Assembly (NCBI GenBank): GCA_040218815.1
Contig: JAVJQS010000015.1
Span: forward strand, 248,001 to 312,000
Length of the DNA: 64,000 nt
Source: JAVJQS01 sp040218815
GTDB taxonomy: Bacteria > Bacteroidota > Bacteroidia > Flavobacteriales_E > Vicingaceae
Direction: 5' to 3'
Part shown: piece after piece, positions 39,788-49,708 of the stretch
Layout: every line of letters begins with the position of its first letter
Numbering within the stretch: position 1 is the stretch's first letter
Made by a program: the position numbers and the translations under genes
The notes under the pieces: model-generated
Seen by the model: the letters and a program-made list of their open reading frames with translations, nothing else
Told to the model about the DNA's origin: nothing
Database searches by the model: none

Positions 39788-41401
39788 TTATGCAGTTTCC
39801 GAAATTTTCGGTGAAGCTGCCATAATAGATTCATTGGCATATTCTTCGAACTGCTTGAAGTTGTTTACAAACTGTTCAGCCAATTTATTCGCTTTTTGGT
39901 CGTAAGCATTTTGATCTGACCAAGTATTTTTAGGATTTAAAATGTTAGCGTCAACATCAGGGCATTCGGTTGGCATAGCTAATCCAAATACTTCATGGTT
40001 TTCATAATTAACACCATCTAACTTCCCTTCTAATGCTGCAGTGATCATCGCTCTGGTAAATTTCAATTTAATTCTAGAGCCTTCGCCATAAGCACCACCA
40101 GACCAACCCGTATTGATTAACCAAACATTCACTTTATTCTTCTCCATTTTGTCTCCTAGCATTTCAGCATACTTCGTTGGATGTAGAGGAAGAAACGGAG
40201 ACCCAAAACAAGCAGAAAATGCTGTTTGCGGCTCAGTAATACCAGCTTCTGTTCCAGCTACTTTAGCAGTATATCCAGAAATGAAATGATACATCGCTTG
40301 TCCAGGTGTCAATTTAGAAATAGGAGGCAAAACCCCATAAGCATCACAGGTTAAAAAGAAGATGTTTTTTGGAGTACCACCTATAGAACCTTCTTGAGTG
40401 TTATCTATATGATTAAGAGGGTAACTAACTCTTGTATTTTCTGTCTTTTCGCTATCAGAGTAATCAACTTCTGTTGTTCCCTCTTTAAAGTTGATGTTTT
40501 CTAAAAGTGCTCCAAACTTAATGGCGTCATAAATCTGTGGTTCATTTTCTTCACTTAAGTCAATACATTTTGCGTAGCAGCCACCTTCAAAGTTGAACAC
40601 CGACTCATTGTCCCATCCATGCTCATCGTCACCAATCAATTTTCTATTAGGGTCAGAGGATAATGTGGTTTTACCTGTTCCTGATAATCCGAAGAAAACT
40701 GCTGTATCGCCATCCTGGCCAACATTTGCAGAGCAATGCATAGAAAGCACATCTTTTTGATGCGGTAAGATAAAGTTTAAGGCTGAGAAAATACCTTTTT
40801 TGATTTCTCCTGTATAACCAGTACCGCCAATCAATAAAATTTTCTTGGCAAAGTTCATAATGGCAAAATTATGCTGACGTGTTCCATCAACTTCAGGGTC
40901 AGCTTTAAACCCTGGTGCACACACTACATTCCATTCTGCTTCAAAATCTTCAATCTCTTGGTGACTTGGTCTTAAGAACATGTTGCTTGCAAACAAGTTG
41001 GAATAAGCAAACTCAGAAATAACTCGCAAGTTTAATTTGTATTTGTCTGAAGAGCAAGCAATGGCATCGCGCACATACACTTCTTTGCCACTGAGGTAGG
41101 AAGTCACTCTATTGTATAAGTTATCGAATTTATCAGCATCAAACTTGATGTTTACATTGCCCCACCAAACGGCATCTCGTGTAACATCATCTTCAACAAT
41201 AAAACGATCTTTTGGTGAACGACCGGTAAACTCTCCCGTATCGACAGCTAATGCTCCATTATTAGCAAGCACTCCTTCACCTTTAGCAATACAATCTTCA
41301 ATTAATTGTGCGGGTTCTAAATTCCAATAGGCAGCAGCCACGTTGCCTAAACCCAAGTTAGAAATAGAGGCTTTTTCAGCTCTCCTTCCATACTCATTCA
41401 T
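39788..41401 (-). CDS. pckA: Phosphoenolpyruvate carboxykinase (ATP)
   Basis: This 537-residue enzyme converts oxaloacetate and ATP to PEP, the key gluconeogenic step. It has the kinase-1a loop GLSGTGKTTLSSDPNR (~247-262), the kinase-2-like LIGDDEHGW (~264-272), the substrate/Mn region with TGEFTGRSPKDRFIV (~53-67), and RVSYPLNH. Length matches the ATP-dependent family. It is a single gene, with a terminator downstream and about 220 bp of AT-rich sequence upstream before the divergent methyltransferase. Confidence 0.97.
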   Translation of the reverse strand: MNEYGRRAEKASISNLGLGNVAAAYWNLEPAQLIEDCIAKGEGVLANNGALAVDTGEFTGRSPKDRFIVEDDVTRDAVWWGNVNIKFDADKFDNLYNRVTSYLSGKEVYVRDAIACSSDKYKLNLRVISEFAYSNLFASNMFLRPSHQEIEDFEAEWNVVCAPGFKADPEVDGTRQHNFAIMNFAKKILLIGGTGYTGEIKKGIFSALNFILPHQKDVLSMHCSANVGQDGDTAVFFGLSGTGKTTLSSDPNRKLIGDDEHGWDNESVFNFEGGCYAKCIDLSEENEPQIYDAIKFGALLENINFKEGTTEVDYSDSEKTENTRVSYPLNHIDNTQEGSIGGTPKNIFFLTCDAYGVLPPISKLTPGQAMYHFISGYTAKVAGTEAGITEPQTAFSACFGSPFLPLHPTKYAEMLGDKMEKNKVNVWLINTGWSGGAYGEGSRIKLKFTRAMITAALEGKLDGVNYENHEVFGLAMPTECPDVDANILNPKNTWSDQNAYDQKANKLAEQFVNNFKQFEEYANESIMAASPKISETA

Positions 41402-41622
41402 AAAATTAGTTTTTGATTTATAGTTACGAAAATTTGGAGAAAATATTATTTCGTTCTTAATTTAAAGTTATTACAAAGTTAACAGCCTTTTTAGGAATAA
41501 GGTTTTTTGAAGTTGGTTTTTTTCAACATTTTTATATCATTACTGAATACAGGTAGATAGTTTTTTTAGGTTCCAATAATAAACTTTAAATCAATTATTT
41601 TTAGCTTTCTGATATTATTGCT
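41402..41622. other. AT-rich intergenic region between pckA and the glycan locus
   Basis: These 221 bp separate divergent genes and must hold both promoters. I see several T-runs and no convincing TAnnTTTG next to either start, no RNA gene and no coding frame. Confidence 0.6.
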
Positions 41623-42531
41623 ATGAAAAAATATAGTTTTAGAGACATAGGTCATTGTGAAATGTGCAAAGACCCTACCAAAAACCATAAGATACTCGGG
41701 CAAAGGCTTAATAAATCACAAGGGTTAAAACCAAAAAAGCTTTTCGGTATATCTGTGAGTGTTGTGAAATGTAATAATTGTGGTCTTATATATTCTAATC
41801 CACAACCAATTCCCTTTGATATACAAAATCATTACGGAACGCCCCCCGAAGACTATTGGAAAGAATCTTATTTTAATTGGGATTCAACTTACTTTCAAAA
41901 TCAATTAAAGCAAGTAAAAAGATTGATTGATTTTAAAAGTGATATGAAAGCTCTCGATATTGGTGCCGGCCTAGGTAAATGTATGTTATCTCTTGAAAAT
42001 TTTGGGTTTGATACATATGGGTTGGAACCCTCTATTCCTTTTTACGAAAGAGCTATATCAAAAATGGGAATTGATAAGAATAAATTAAAACTTGGATCAA
42101 TAGAAGAGCTAGAATATGAAGATAATAGTTTTGACTTTATAACATTTGGCGCTGTATTTGAACATTTGTATGAACCTGCTTTTTGTTTGGAGAAAGCTCT
42201 TAAATGGCTAAAGCCTAATGGAATTATCCACATTGAAGTGCCATCTTCTGACTGGCTTATAGCTAAGCTTATGAATCTATATTATCGTATATCAGGAACA
42301 AACTTTGTTACCAACTTGAGTCCAATGCATTCGCCGTTCCATTTACATGAGTTTACTTTAAAGTCATTTGAAAAGTTAGCTGTTGAATTGGGATTTAGAA
42401 TTGAAAAATTTGAATATCATGTTGCGTCTATATACTATGTGCCAAAAATGTTTCACGGACTTTTGAAGTTATACATGGAGAAAACAAATACTGGTTTACA
42501 ATTGTCAATTTATTTAAGGAAAATAGAGTAA
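41623..42531 (+). CDS. Class I SAM-dependent methyltransferase with N-terminal Cys pairs
   Basis: This 302-residue protein starts with a small zinc-ribbon-like region, CEMC at residues ~9-12 and CNNCGLIYSNPQP (~49-61). A Rossmann methyltransferase follows with LDIGAGLGKCMLSL (~108-121), YGLEPSIPFYERA, FDFITFGAVFEHLYEP and an IHIEVPS strand. This zinc-ribbon plus Methyltransf_11/12 layout is common in sugar-modifying C- or O-methyltransferases of surface polysaccharide loci. It opens the AT-rich glycan region, opposite pckA. The acceptor sugar is unknown. Confidence 0.85.
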   Translation: MKKYSFRDIGHCEMCKDPTKNHKILGQRLNKSQGLKPKKLFGISVSVVKCNNCGLIYSNPQPIPFDIQNHYGTPPEDYWKESYFNWDSTYFQNQLKQVKRLIDFKSDMKALDIGAGLGKCMLSLENFGFDTYGLEPSIPFYERAISKMGIDKNKLKLGSIEELEYEDNSFDFITFGAVFEHLYEPAFCLEKALKWLKPNGIIHIEVPSSDWLIAKLMNLYYRISGTNFVTNLSPMHSPFHLHEFTLKSFEKLAVELGFRIEKFEYHVASIYYVPKMFHGLLKLYMEKTNTGLQLSIYLRKIE

Positions 42532-42604
42532 TTTGTTGTATATATATTTCTCATTGCTTGACAGGTTCCTGTATATAAAGTTTTAAAATAGGTCTGAGCT
42601 ATTT

Positions 42605-43945
42605 CTAGTTTAATAATTCTTTTGGTTTTAAATAACCTAGGTAATATATTATTGCTAAGGATGCAGTATAAAATGGTAAAGCGGGTATTTTATACCTGGA
42701 TAAAGCTCCAAAGTTGTAGGAGGTTAGTCCTACTGTAATTCCAAATAATAATGCAAAAAGCACAAATGCACTAACATCTTTATTGAAAATTATTATTTTA
42801 AAAAAACGAATAATACCAACTTTTAAGAATACATAAGCAGTTAGCAACAATAATAAAAAGGATTGTATACCTTCAAATGCTAGGGAGAAATTAGTTACAT
42901 CTGAAAATAGAAAAGGTCTAAAAAAGGTGACAATTATGGCAGCTGGTATCTTTTGAATGATCCCTTGAGTTGTGAATTCGAATTCTCCTAAACTGTATCC
43001 AGATTGATTCCTTGTTTCTGACAGGTAGGTATGCCAAGATTGAAACCCTTTGGCTACATCAGTTATACTATCCAAAGAATACTTTCCTGCTCCTTGAGAA
43101 ATACTTTGAACAATTAAAAAACCTGCAGCACTAAAAATTATGATTAAAAAAAGACCAACAAATGCCTTTACAAATATATTTTTTATGTTTCCTCTAATTC
43201 TATTGTTAATCCAAAAAAGCATGCATGGAATAAATAAGTATAAAATATATGGCTTTAGGATGAGACAAAAATAAATTGAAATTGAGCTTATGAATAGTGA
43301 GATAATAATATTTTTCCTTCGTTCAAAATAGTAAAATGAGGTAAATATTAAACCTACACACATAAAAGTTATAGTATCTTTTAATATTCCAGAGCTCCAT
43401 ATAGCTATTGTAGGATAGAATAATACACCAGCTGCAAAATACTTGGATAATGCAGGGTATAAATTACATAAAGTAGTAAATAATTTCCATGCCCCAATAG
43501 AGGCTACCATAGTCAATAGAATAGTGGTTGCCATGAATTGCTTAAAACATAACAAGCTAAAAACAGAGCTTATTTTAAACGTTAATAAACTATCACTTCC
43601 TGAGAAAAACGACACCAAATACTGTTGATTAGAATATTTTAGATTCTTAAACTCATCCCCATTATTAAAAAGAAATTCAAAAATTCTACTGGGGTAAGCT
43701 AGGTATTGGTCTACTAGATAATTTCCTCCACTAAAATATAGAAAGGTATCGCCACCTTCATAATAATATAGATAGATGAGAGAAAAGAAGACGGCGAAAG
43801 CAATCTTAAAAATTATAAACTGCTTAAAAATCTTTGAATAATTAGAATTGCTCTTATTTACAAGCCTAGTAGATATTATATAAATTATGATTATGATTAT
43901 TATACTTAAAGAAATGTCGAATAAATTTAATTCTGGTTTAATCAT
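42605..43945 (-). CDS. Multi-pass membrane protein, possible glycan polymerase or GT-C enzyme
   Basis: This 446-residue protein has roughly ten to twelve hydrophobic segments. One loop near residues 63-115 after the second helix contains EGGDTFLYFSGGN and SRIFEFLFNNGDEF. A conserved-looking stretch FYPTIAIWSSGILKDTI lies near ~178-194. No catalytic motif is certain. Position in a polysaccharide locus, helix number and length would suit a Wzy-type polymerase or a lipid-linked-sugar glycosyltransferase. It is in the same orientation as the GT2 gene upstream (96-bp gap). Call the activity unknown. Confidence 0.65.
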   Translation of the reverse strand: MIKPELNLFDISLSIIIIIIIYIISTRLVNKSNSNYSKIFKQFIIFKIAFAVFFSLIYLYYYEGGDTFLYFSGGNYLVDQYLAYPSRIFEFLFNNGDEFKNLKYSNQQYLVSFFSGSDSLLTFKISSVFSLLCFKQFMATTILLTMVASIGAWKLFTTLCNLYPALSKYFAAGVLFYPTIAIWSSGILKDTITFMCVGLIFTSFYYFERRKNIIISLFISSISIYFCLILKPYILYLFIPCMLFWINNRIRGNIKNIFVKAFVGLFLIIIFSAAGFLIVQSISQGAGKYSLDSITDVAKGFQSWHTYLSETRNQSGYSLGEFEFTTQGIIQKIPAAIIVTFFRPFLFSDVTNFSLAFEGIQSFLLLLLTAYVFLKVGIIRFFKIIIFNKDVSAFVLFALLFGITVGLTSYNFGALSRYKIPALPFYTASLAIIYYLGYLKPKELLN

Positions 43946-44041
43946 TGGTGTTTTAAATGTAAAGAAAACTAACTATAGAAAACTAATTGAAACCAAGAAG
44001 ACTTCTAAATAGACCTTAACTCATAGAAATTATTTCTCGAA

Positions 44042-45115
44042 CTAGATTTTAACAAAGTTGCCTTTGTCATCTAACGTATTATCATCATTTAATCTCCTTT
44101 TTAAAGTTCCATTTATAATTTTTTTACTAGTCTTTAAGCGAAGAAATTGAAATCCATTTAATTTAAATAGCCATTTAATAAATAGTAAAATTAGTCTCAC
44201 TTTTAAGCTTAAACTATCTGCTTTCTTGAACGATTGAATATAAATATTATAGTATTGATTCGCTATAAACAGTTTAAATTCTTTTGTTTTTGTTGAAAAT
44301 TCTGAAATATATTCATTTAAAATTTTTAAGCCATCTATAAATTCTGGGTAGCTTACTTTTTTCATTGGTCTATGGTTAATAATATCGACAACTTCCTGAT
44401 TTAAATTTTGATTTCGAAATTTTGATAAGTACTTTTTTGAAGTTTTATTGTGAGAGAGAATTTGGTTTAATTCATTTAAATTGGAATAACTAGTTTGATT
44501 TTTTCTGAAGTAGTAAAGTTCCTTGTTTAGGTTAGCGAAACGCTCACCTTTAGAATTCATATTACACCAAATTTCAAAATCTTCAGATCCAATTTCTTTG
44601 TAACTATATTTTTTTAAAATTTCTTTTCTTACTAAAATTGAGCCATGAATAAATGGATTAGCAAGGAAAGATGAAACTTTCAATGTACTAGAGTTGCAAT
44701 AAGTGAATTCAAAGAAGGCTAATGGCTGGCTACTTTCGTTTATAGGTATTGCTTTGCATCCAACTACAGATATTTTGGGATGACTTATTAAATAATCTAA
44801 TTGTTCTTGGAGCCTATTTGGGTGGGAAATATCATCTCCATCCATTCTAGCAATAAAATCTCCCTGGGCACTTTCAATTGCCTTATTTAAAGAAATAGCA
44901 AGACCTTGATTAATTACATTGTAAATAAGTTTAATTCTAGCATCTTCTATTTTAAGCGATTCTAAGATGGATCTTGTACCATCGCTGCTTCCGTCTTCAA
45001 CTAAAATTATTTCAAGATTAGTATAGCTTTGATTAATTATGGAGTAGATAGCTCGTCTTGCATATTTTTCAATATTATAACAGGGTATTACTACTGAAAT
45101 TAGCGGCCTTTCCAT
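44042..45115 (-). CDS. Family 2 glycosyltransferase
   Basis: This 357-residue GT-A enzyme has an inverting GT2 fold. The N-terminal SVVIPCYNIEKYARRAIYSI, EDGSSDGTRSIL and the metal/nucleotide-binding RMDGDDISHP (~92-101) are clear. The later sequence (EDFEIWCNMNSKGERF) supplies the acceptor-side residues. The C-terminal ~130 residues are basic and helical and may associate with the membrane. It adds an unknown sugar to the surface glycan. It is divergent from the flippase across a 173-bp gap with no gene in it. Confidence 0.88.
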   Translation of the reverse strand: MERPLISVVIPCYNIEKYARRAIYSIINQSYTNLEIILVEDGSSDGTRSILESLKIEDARIKLIYNVINQGLAISLNKAIESAQGDFIARMDGDDISHPNRLQEQLDYLISHPKISVVGCKAIPINESSQPLAFFEFTYCNSSTLKVSSFLANPFIHGSILVRKEILKKYSYKEIGSEDFEIWCNMNSKGERFANLNKELYYFRKNQTSYSNLNELNQILSHNKTSKKYLSKFRNQNLNQEVVDIINHRPMKKVSYPEFIDGLKILNEYISEFSTKTKEFKLFIANQYYNIYIQSFKKADSLSLKVRLILLFIKWLFKLNGFQFLRLKTSKKIINGTLKRRLNDDNTLDDKGNFVKI

Positions 45116-45288
45116 AAATTACAACTAGGATTAATTTTTCCAAAAGTATAGTTATTCTAACTTTTTTAATTTGTTTACTAAAAACAAATTAAAGTTGTTT
45201 TATTTTGATTTTTATTGTCTTCTTTAGTTGAAAGCAAATTAAATTAGATAAATGTCACAATTCAAGTAAAACATAGTAGACTTTATTT

Positions 45289-46539
45289 TTGAAGAAAAGT
45301 ATAAAAAGTGTAATTGTCTATTCTTTAGTAAGTGCAATAAGTGGAGCAATTTCCTTTTTATTGTTACCTGTATTGACTCAGTACTTAGCTCCATCAGACT
45401 ATGGATTGCTATCGATTTACAATGCATTGATTAGATTTTTAGCACTAATAATTCCTTTTGGAATGACCCATATTTTGCTAGTAGACCTAACGATTGATAA
45501 ATTAAAATTTCAAAGTAGTTTTTCTAGCTTTATTAAGTCAACTATTTATACTACCCTCATACTGGTTTTTATCTTTTCTATAGTAAGCCTATTTAGCGGT
45601 GATTTCTTTGGAGTAGCTTATACTTATTTATTTTTTATACCAATTCTTGCCTTATTGGTAGTTTATTTTGAGTTATTTACTTCTATACTAGTTTTTTCGC
45701 AAGAAGTTAAAAGATTTGCCATATTTAACTTGGGAAAATACAGTGTTGAAACAGGATTAACTATTTTATTAATAATATTTCTTGGACAAGGATGGTTTGG
45801 AAGATTTATAGCTTTAATTATTTCTATTCTCTTTATTCTGCCTTTTTTTATTCGCTACTTAAAAATAAATAGCCTTCTTCCTAAGTTATCTCAAATAAAA
45901 AATCCATCAAAAACTAAAGAACTATTAAAAAAGGGTAGCCCCCTTATTTTAATGAGTTTATCAATCTTATTAATTAATTTATCAGATCGGTTTTTTATAG
46001 AAGAAATGGTTGGTATTGATGAAACAGGAAGGTATTCTGTTGCCTCTTCTATAGCCTCCTTAATGCTTATGCTAATCGCTGCGTTAATGAAAGTTGTTCG
46101 ACCTATTCTATATCAGAAGTTGAATGAACCTATTTTAGACAAAAGTTATATAAGAAAAGCAACAATTTTATATCACTTTTTTCTACTTTTCATTGCTATA
46201 ATCTTAATATTTTTATTGCCATTTATATACAATGAATTGATTAATGCTAACTTTATTAGCTCAATTAATTACTGCTGGATATTAGTAGTTTCATTGTTTT
46301 TTTGGGGTGGTTATAGTTTTTTTATTTCATTTTCCATACATAGTGGTAAAAATAAAGTAAATGGTATAATTTCAGTTTTAGCAATAGTTATCAACTTGAT
46401 ATTAAATGCATTTTTAATAAAAATATACGGAACTCCAGGTGCTGCTTATGCCACAATTTTCACCTATTTATTTATGTTTATATCTTCAATTTTAATTTAC
46501 TTGTTCTTAAATGAAAATATTTCTAGGAAGAATTTTTAG
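45289..46539 (+). CDS. Wzx-type oligosaccharide flippase (MATE/MVF superfamily)
   Basis: This 416-residue protein has about twelve membrane helices. The N-terminus reads like Wzx/RfbX proteins (SAISGAISFLLLPVLTQYLAPSDYGLLS), and the DRFFIEEMVGIDETGRYSVA loop near residues 238-257 is typical. It moves lipid-linked repeat units across the inner membrane. The start is uncertain: the only N-terminal candidate is TTG 45289, which lies inside a TATTTTTG sequence. Its 3' end overlaps the acyltransferase start by 29 bp, so it leads a plus-strand operon of six or seven glycan genes. Confidence 0.88.
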   Translation: MKKSIKSVIVYSLVSAISGAISFLLLPVLTQYLAPSDYGLLSIYNALIRFLALIIPFGMTHILLVDLTIDKLKFQSSFSSFIKSTIYTTLILVFIFSIVSLFSGDFFGVAYTYLFFIPILALLVVYFELFTSILVFSQEVKRFAIFNLGKYSVETGLTILLIIFLGQGWFGRFIALIISILFILPFFIRYLKINSLLPKLSQIKNPSKTKELLKKGSPLILMSLSILLINLSDRFFIEEMVGIDETGRYSVASSIASLMLMLIAALMKVVRPILYQKLNEPILDKSYIRKATILYHFFLLFIAIILIFLLPFIYNELINANFISSINYCWILVVSLFFWGGYSFFISFSIHSGKNKVNGIISVLAIVINLILNAFLIKIYGTPGAAYATIFTYLFMFISSILIYLFLNENISRKNF

Positions 46540-47068
46540 ATCAATAGCTTCAAGATTGGATTTAATGCGTTCAAAAATCGCAGCTTTGATAATTAAATTA
46601 AAGTATCCTTCGATTCAAATTAAGAGTGGAGTATACATTGGTAAGAGATGTGAGATAATTTCTAATAATACTGGATGTATTATTTTAGAAGGAACTCATA
46701 TAAATCATAGTGTAACAATTATTGCATCAGAGAATGCAACGATAAAAATTGGCAGAAGTTCTATAGGTAGAAATAGTTTAATTGCAGCAAGAGAATCAAT
46801 TCAAATTGGCAATGATTGTTCTATAGCTGAGTTTGTGGTAATTAGAGATCAGAATCATGTTCATAGTTTGAGTCCAACATTAATTGAAAACCAAGGTTAT
46901 GAGGTAGCTCCAATTACCATAGGAGATAATGTTTGGATTGGCACAAAAACGACCGTTTTGAAAGGGGTTTCTATTGGAGAAAATTCAATACTTGGAGCAC
47001 ATTCACTCGCCAATAAATCAATTCCACCTTCAAGTAAGTATGCAGGCACTCCTGCAAAACCCATATAG
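46511..47068 (+). CDS. Hexapeptide-repeat acyltransferase (LbH/WbbJ-like)
   Basis: This 185-residue protein has left-handed beta-helix hexapeptide repeats from residue ~36 on (IKSGVYIGKRCEII, ATIKIGRSSIGRNSLI, SIQIGNDCSIAEFVVIRD). It ends with ITIGDNVWIGTKTTVLKGVSIG and YAGTPAKPI, the classic acetyltransferase finish, with the catalytic His in DQNHVHSL. It probably O- or N-acetylates a sugar of the glycan. The start overlaps the flippase by 29 bp, and it is followed 4 bp later by the sulfotransferase. Confidence 0.9.
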   Translation: MKIFLGRIFRSIASRLDLMRSKIAALIIKLKYPSIQIKSGVYIGKRCEIISNNTGCIILEGTHINHSVTIIASENATIKIGRSSIGRNSLIAARESIQIGNDCSIAEFVVIRDQNHVHSLSPTLIENQGYEVAPITIGDNVWIGTKTTVLKGVSIGENSILGAHSLANKSIPPSSKYAGTPAKPI

Positions 47069-47072
47069 TATT

Positions 47073-47975
47073 ATGGTAGATTTTTTAATTATTGGGACCC
47101 CGAAAGCAGGCACTACTTCTATACAAAATTACTTAAGCAAGCATCCTGAAATATTCATGCCTAAACAAAAGGAGATACATTTTTTTGGGAAAGATTTAAA
47201 TAATGAAAAACAGCTTACTAAGCTTGATTACCATCATTTTTTTAAAAATTCAACTTCGAGAGAGATAAAAGGAGAGGCTTCTGTTTTTTATTTATACTCC
47301 TCAAGTGCATTCCAAGAAATTTATGATTATAATCCCAAAATGAAACTTATTGTTTGTTTTCGCAATCCAGTTGATTTCTTAATCTCTTATCATCAAGATT
47401 CTATTTATGTGGGCATAGAAGAAGAACCTAACTTTTGGAAAGCATTAGATTTAGAAACTGATCGAAGAAATGGGAAAAAAATTCCGAAAACAAATACATT
47501 TCACGAGTCGCTATATTATTCTAAAATGATTGATTATGCAGGCGAAATAAAGAAGTTTATTGAGCTATTTGGTAAAGAGAATATTCATGTCGTAATATTT
47601 GATGAATTTTTTAAGGATCCTAAATCTCAACTTAAGTCTATGCTGAAATTTTTGGGTACAAAGGATACGGACTTTATTCCAGAATTATTCAATAATAAGA
47701 ACCCTAGAAGATCATTGCGAAATAAAAAGCTTAATTCCTTCATTAAAAACCCTAATTCGATCTTCAAGGTCTTAGTTAAAGTTATCATTCCATTTCAATC
47801 ATGGCGTTTAAAAGTTTCGAATTTTGTGAGGAAAGCTAACACAACTTATACCAATGTAAATACATTGTCTTTTGAAGAAAAAAAAGTTTTAAGTAATAGG
47901 TTCAATTCGTTGATTATTGAACTGGAAAATTTATTTGATTTAGACCTATCTGATTGGAAAAATAAATATCTATGA
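47073..47975 (+). CDS. PAPS-dependent sulfotransferase
   Basis: This 300-residue protein has the 5'-phosphosulfate loop GTPKAGTTS at residues 8-16, followed by EIFMPKQKEIHFFG. The 3'-phosphate region is LIVCFRNPVDFLISYHQD, with VVIFDEFFKDP later. It transfers sulfate from PAPS to a sugar hydroxyl. I start it at ATG 47073, the residue that begins VDFLIIGTPKAG; the open frame extends upstream to 46974 but that would bury it in the acyltransferase. It overlaps the first FkbM gene by 4 bp. No PAPS synthesis genes are nearby. Confidence 0.92.
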   Translation: MVDFLIIGTPKAGTTSIQNYLSKHPEIFMPKQKEIHFFGKDLNNEKQLTKLDYHHFFKNSTSREIKGEASVFYLYSSSAFQEIYDYNPKMKLIVCFRNPVDFLISYHQDSIYVGIEEEPNFWKALDLETDRRNGKKIPKTNTFHESLYYSKMIDYAGEIKKFIELFGKENIHVVIFDEFFKDPKSQLKSMLKFLGTKDTDFIPELFNNKNPRRSLRNKKLNSFIKNPNSIFKVLVKVIIPFQSWRLKVSNFVRKANTTYTNVNTLSFEEKKVLSNRFNSLIIELENLFDLDLSDWKNKYL

Positions 47976-48862
47976 TGTTGAAAAAATTATTTAAGAAGCT
48001 TTATCAAATAATTCCATTCAAACGAAAGCTATATGTGTTTTTAAACTCTTTTTTAAATTTTCCACAAAATATATATAAGCACCTTCATTTTAAAGGAGAA
48101 ATTAAAGTTGAAGTAGATGAGAGTAGAGGTTTTAAAATGAATCATTATGGATTTCAAGTTGAGAATGATGTTTTTTGGTCAGGCTTATATGGTAGTTGGG
48201 AAAGGGTTTCATTAAAGTTATGGACTTTATTATGTGAAAAATCAACAGTAATAGTTGATGTCGGTGCTAATACTGGAATCTACACCTTACTGGCAAAAAC
48301 AGTAAACATTAATTCAATAGTATATGCTTTTGAACCAATAGAAAGAGTCTATTTGAAGTTAGTGCAAAATATAGAATTAAATGATTTTCGAATTACTCCA
48401 ATAAATGAGGCACTTTCTGACCAGAATGGTAAGGCAATTGTTTATGACACAAATGCTGAGCACACTTATAGTGTTGCTGTTAATAAGAACCTAAATCAAA
48501 GTGGCATTGAGTCTATTGAAAGGGAGATTAACATTAAACGGCTCGATAGCTTTATCAAAAAAAATAACATTCAACGAATTGATTTGATGAAAATTGATGT
48601 TGAGACTCATGAAGCAGAAGTTCTTGAAGGTATGGGAGTTTTCCTAGAAAGATTTAAACCTCACTTATTAATTGAAATCTTGGATGACGAAATAGCTTCA
48701 AATGTTGAAAGAATTCTTAATGGTCTCGGTTATCAATATTTTGAAATTGATGAACAAGCTGGAATTAGCGCAAAAAATCATATCAACGTAGGTTCATCTA
48801 GAAATTATTTATGCTTTAATAATAAAGCTGATCCTGATATTTTGAATAGCTTTAAATTCTAG
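47972..48862 (+). CDS. FkbM family methyltransferase (first copy)
   Basis: This 296-residue SAM methyltransferase of the FkbM class O-methylates sugar or polyketide hydroxyls. The SAM-binding strand is VIVDVGANTGIYTLL (~89-103), followed by YAFEPIERVYLKL and the post-motif RIDLMKIDVETHEAEVLEG and PHLLIEILDDE. The N-terminal ~50 residues are basic and may contact the membrane. It starts within ATGA of the sulfotransferase stop, so the two are coupled. The acceptor is unknown. Confidence 0.9.
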   Translation: MMLKKLFKKLYQIIPFKRKLYVFLNSFLNFPQNIYKHLHFKGEIKVEVDESRGFKMNHYGFQVENDVFWSGLYGSWERVSLKLWTLLCEKSTVIVDVGANTGIYTLLAKTVNINSIVYAFEPIERVYLKLVQNIELNDFRITPINEALSDQNGKAIVYDTNAEHTYSVAVNKNLNQSGIESIEREINIKRLDSFIKKNNIQRIDLMKIDVETHEAEVLEGMGVFLERFKPHLLIEILDDEIASNVERILNGLGYQYFEIDEQAGISAKNHINVGSSRNYLCFNNKADPDILNSFKF

Positions 48863-48890
48863 ATTTTAAACTATAACCTTGAAGCTAAAT

Positions 48891-49661
48891 ATGATATTAT
48901 TGATCAGATTTATATTAGATCTAGGGCGCTACATCAGAGAGTACGGACTCTTTAGAGGTTTGCTCTTATACTTCAAGATCAAAACCAATAAAACAGATAA
49001 GATTTCATTTGGTAATATAAAACACTCCTTTAGGCTTAGGAGTAATACAAGTGATACTCGAACTTTTGATTTTATTTTTACTCATAGAGAATATGATCTT
49101 GATCTAGATTTTTTTCCTAAAGTAATAATTGATGCAGGTGCTAATATTGGACTTGCGGCTATATTTTTTGCAACTAAATATCCCTCAACTAAAATTATAT
49201 CTATAGAGCCTGAACCATCTAATTATGAATTATTAGAAGAAAATACAAGAAAATATGATAACATAATTGCTTTGAATAAAGCCCTTTCTAATGAATCTGA
49301 TCAGGATCTGGCCATTACAGATAAAGGTTATGGAAATTGGGGATTTATAACTGAACCGATAAAGGTTGAATCGAAAAAAGAATCGCCAATTGTAAAATCT
49401 ATTTCTATTAAAGAAATAATGAAACAATACGATTTAGGCACTTTAGATATTGTAAAAATTGATATTGAAGGGTATGAGAAAGAAGTATTTGAAAAAAATT
49501 CTGAGACTTGGTTGCCTTTCACCCGTTGTTTGATAATTGAATTGCATGATAGGATGAAGAATGGCTGTTCTAAAAGCTTTTTTAGTGCAATTTGTCAACA
49601 TGACTTTAGTTTCTTTCATAGAGGTGAAAACTTAATTTTTATAAACAATAAATTACGATAG
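48891..49661 (+). CDS. FkbM family methyltransferase (second copy)
   Basis: This 256-residue FkbM protein shows VIIDAGANIGLAAIFFA for SAM binding, then IISIEPEPSNYELL, and LDIVKIDIEGYEKEVFE with the C-terminal IIELHDRM. It differs clearly from the first copy, so it is not a recent duplicate. The frame can start at TTG 48879, but ATG 48891 is preferred. An N-terminal basic/hydrophobic stretch (LIRFILDLGRYIREYG) may bind membrane. It lies 28 bp after the first FkbM gene. Methylation of a second position or sugar is inference. Confidence 0.88.
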   Translation: MILLIRFILDLGRYIREYGLFRGLLLYFKIKTNKTDKISFGNIKHSFRLRSNTSDTRTFDFIFTHREYDLDLDFFPKVIIDAGANIGLAAIFFATKYPSTKIISIEPEPSNYELLEENTRKYDNIIALNKALSNESDQDLAITDKGYGNWGFITEPIKVESKKESPIVKSISIKEIMKQYDLGTLDIVKIDIEGYEKEVFEKNSETWLPFTRCLIIELHDRMKNGCSKSFFSAICQHDFSFFHRGENLIFINNKLR

Positions 49662-49708
49662 AAACTAGTGCAGACCTTTTTGCATTGAGTCAATTTAAAC
49701 TATTATAA

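Noticed and set aside
45284..45291. TATTTTTG as the flippase promoter
   Set aside because: It includes the only plausible start codon (TTG 45289), so transcription from it would begin after the start; not used as a promoter call.
46974..47072. Longer sulfotransferase N-terminus (33 extra residues)
   Set aside because: The extra sequence overlaps the acyltransferase and does not resemble a signal or domain; ATG 47073 begins the conserved fold.
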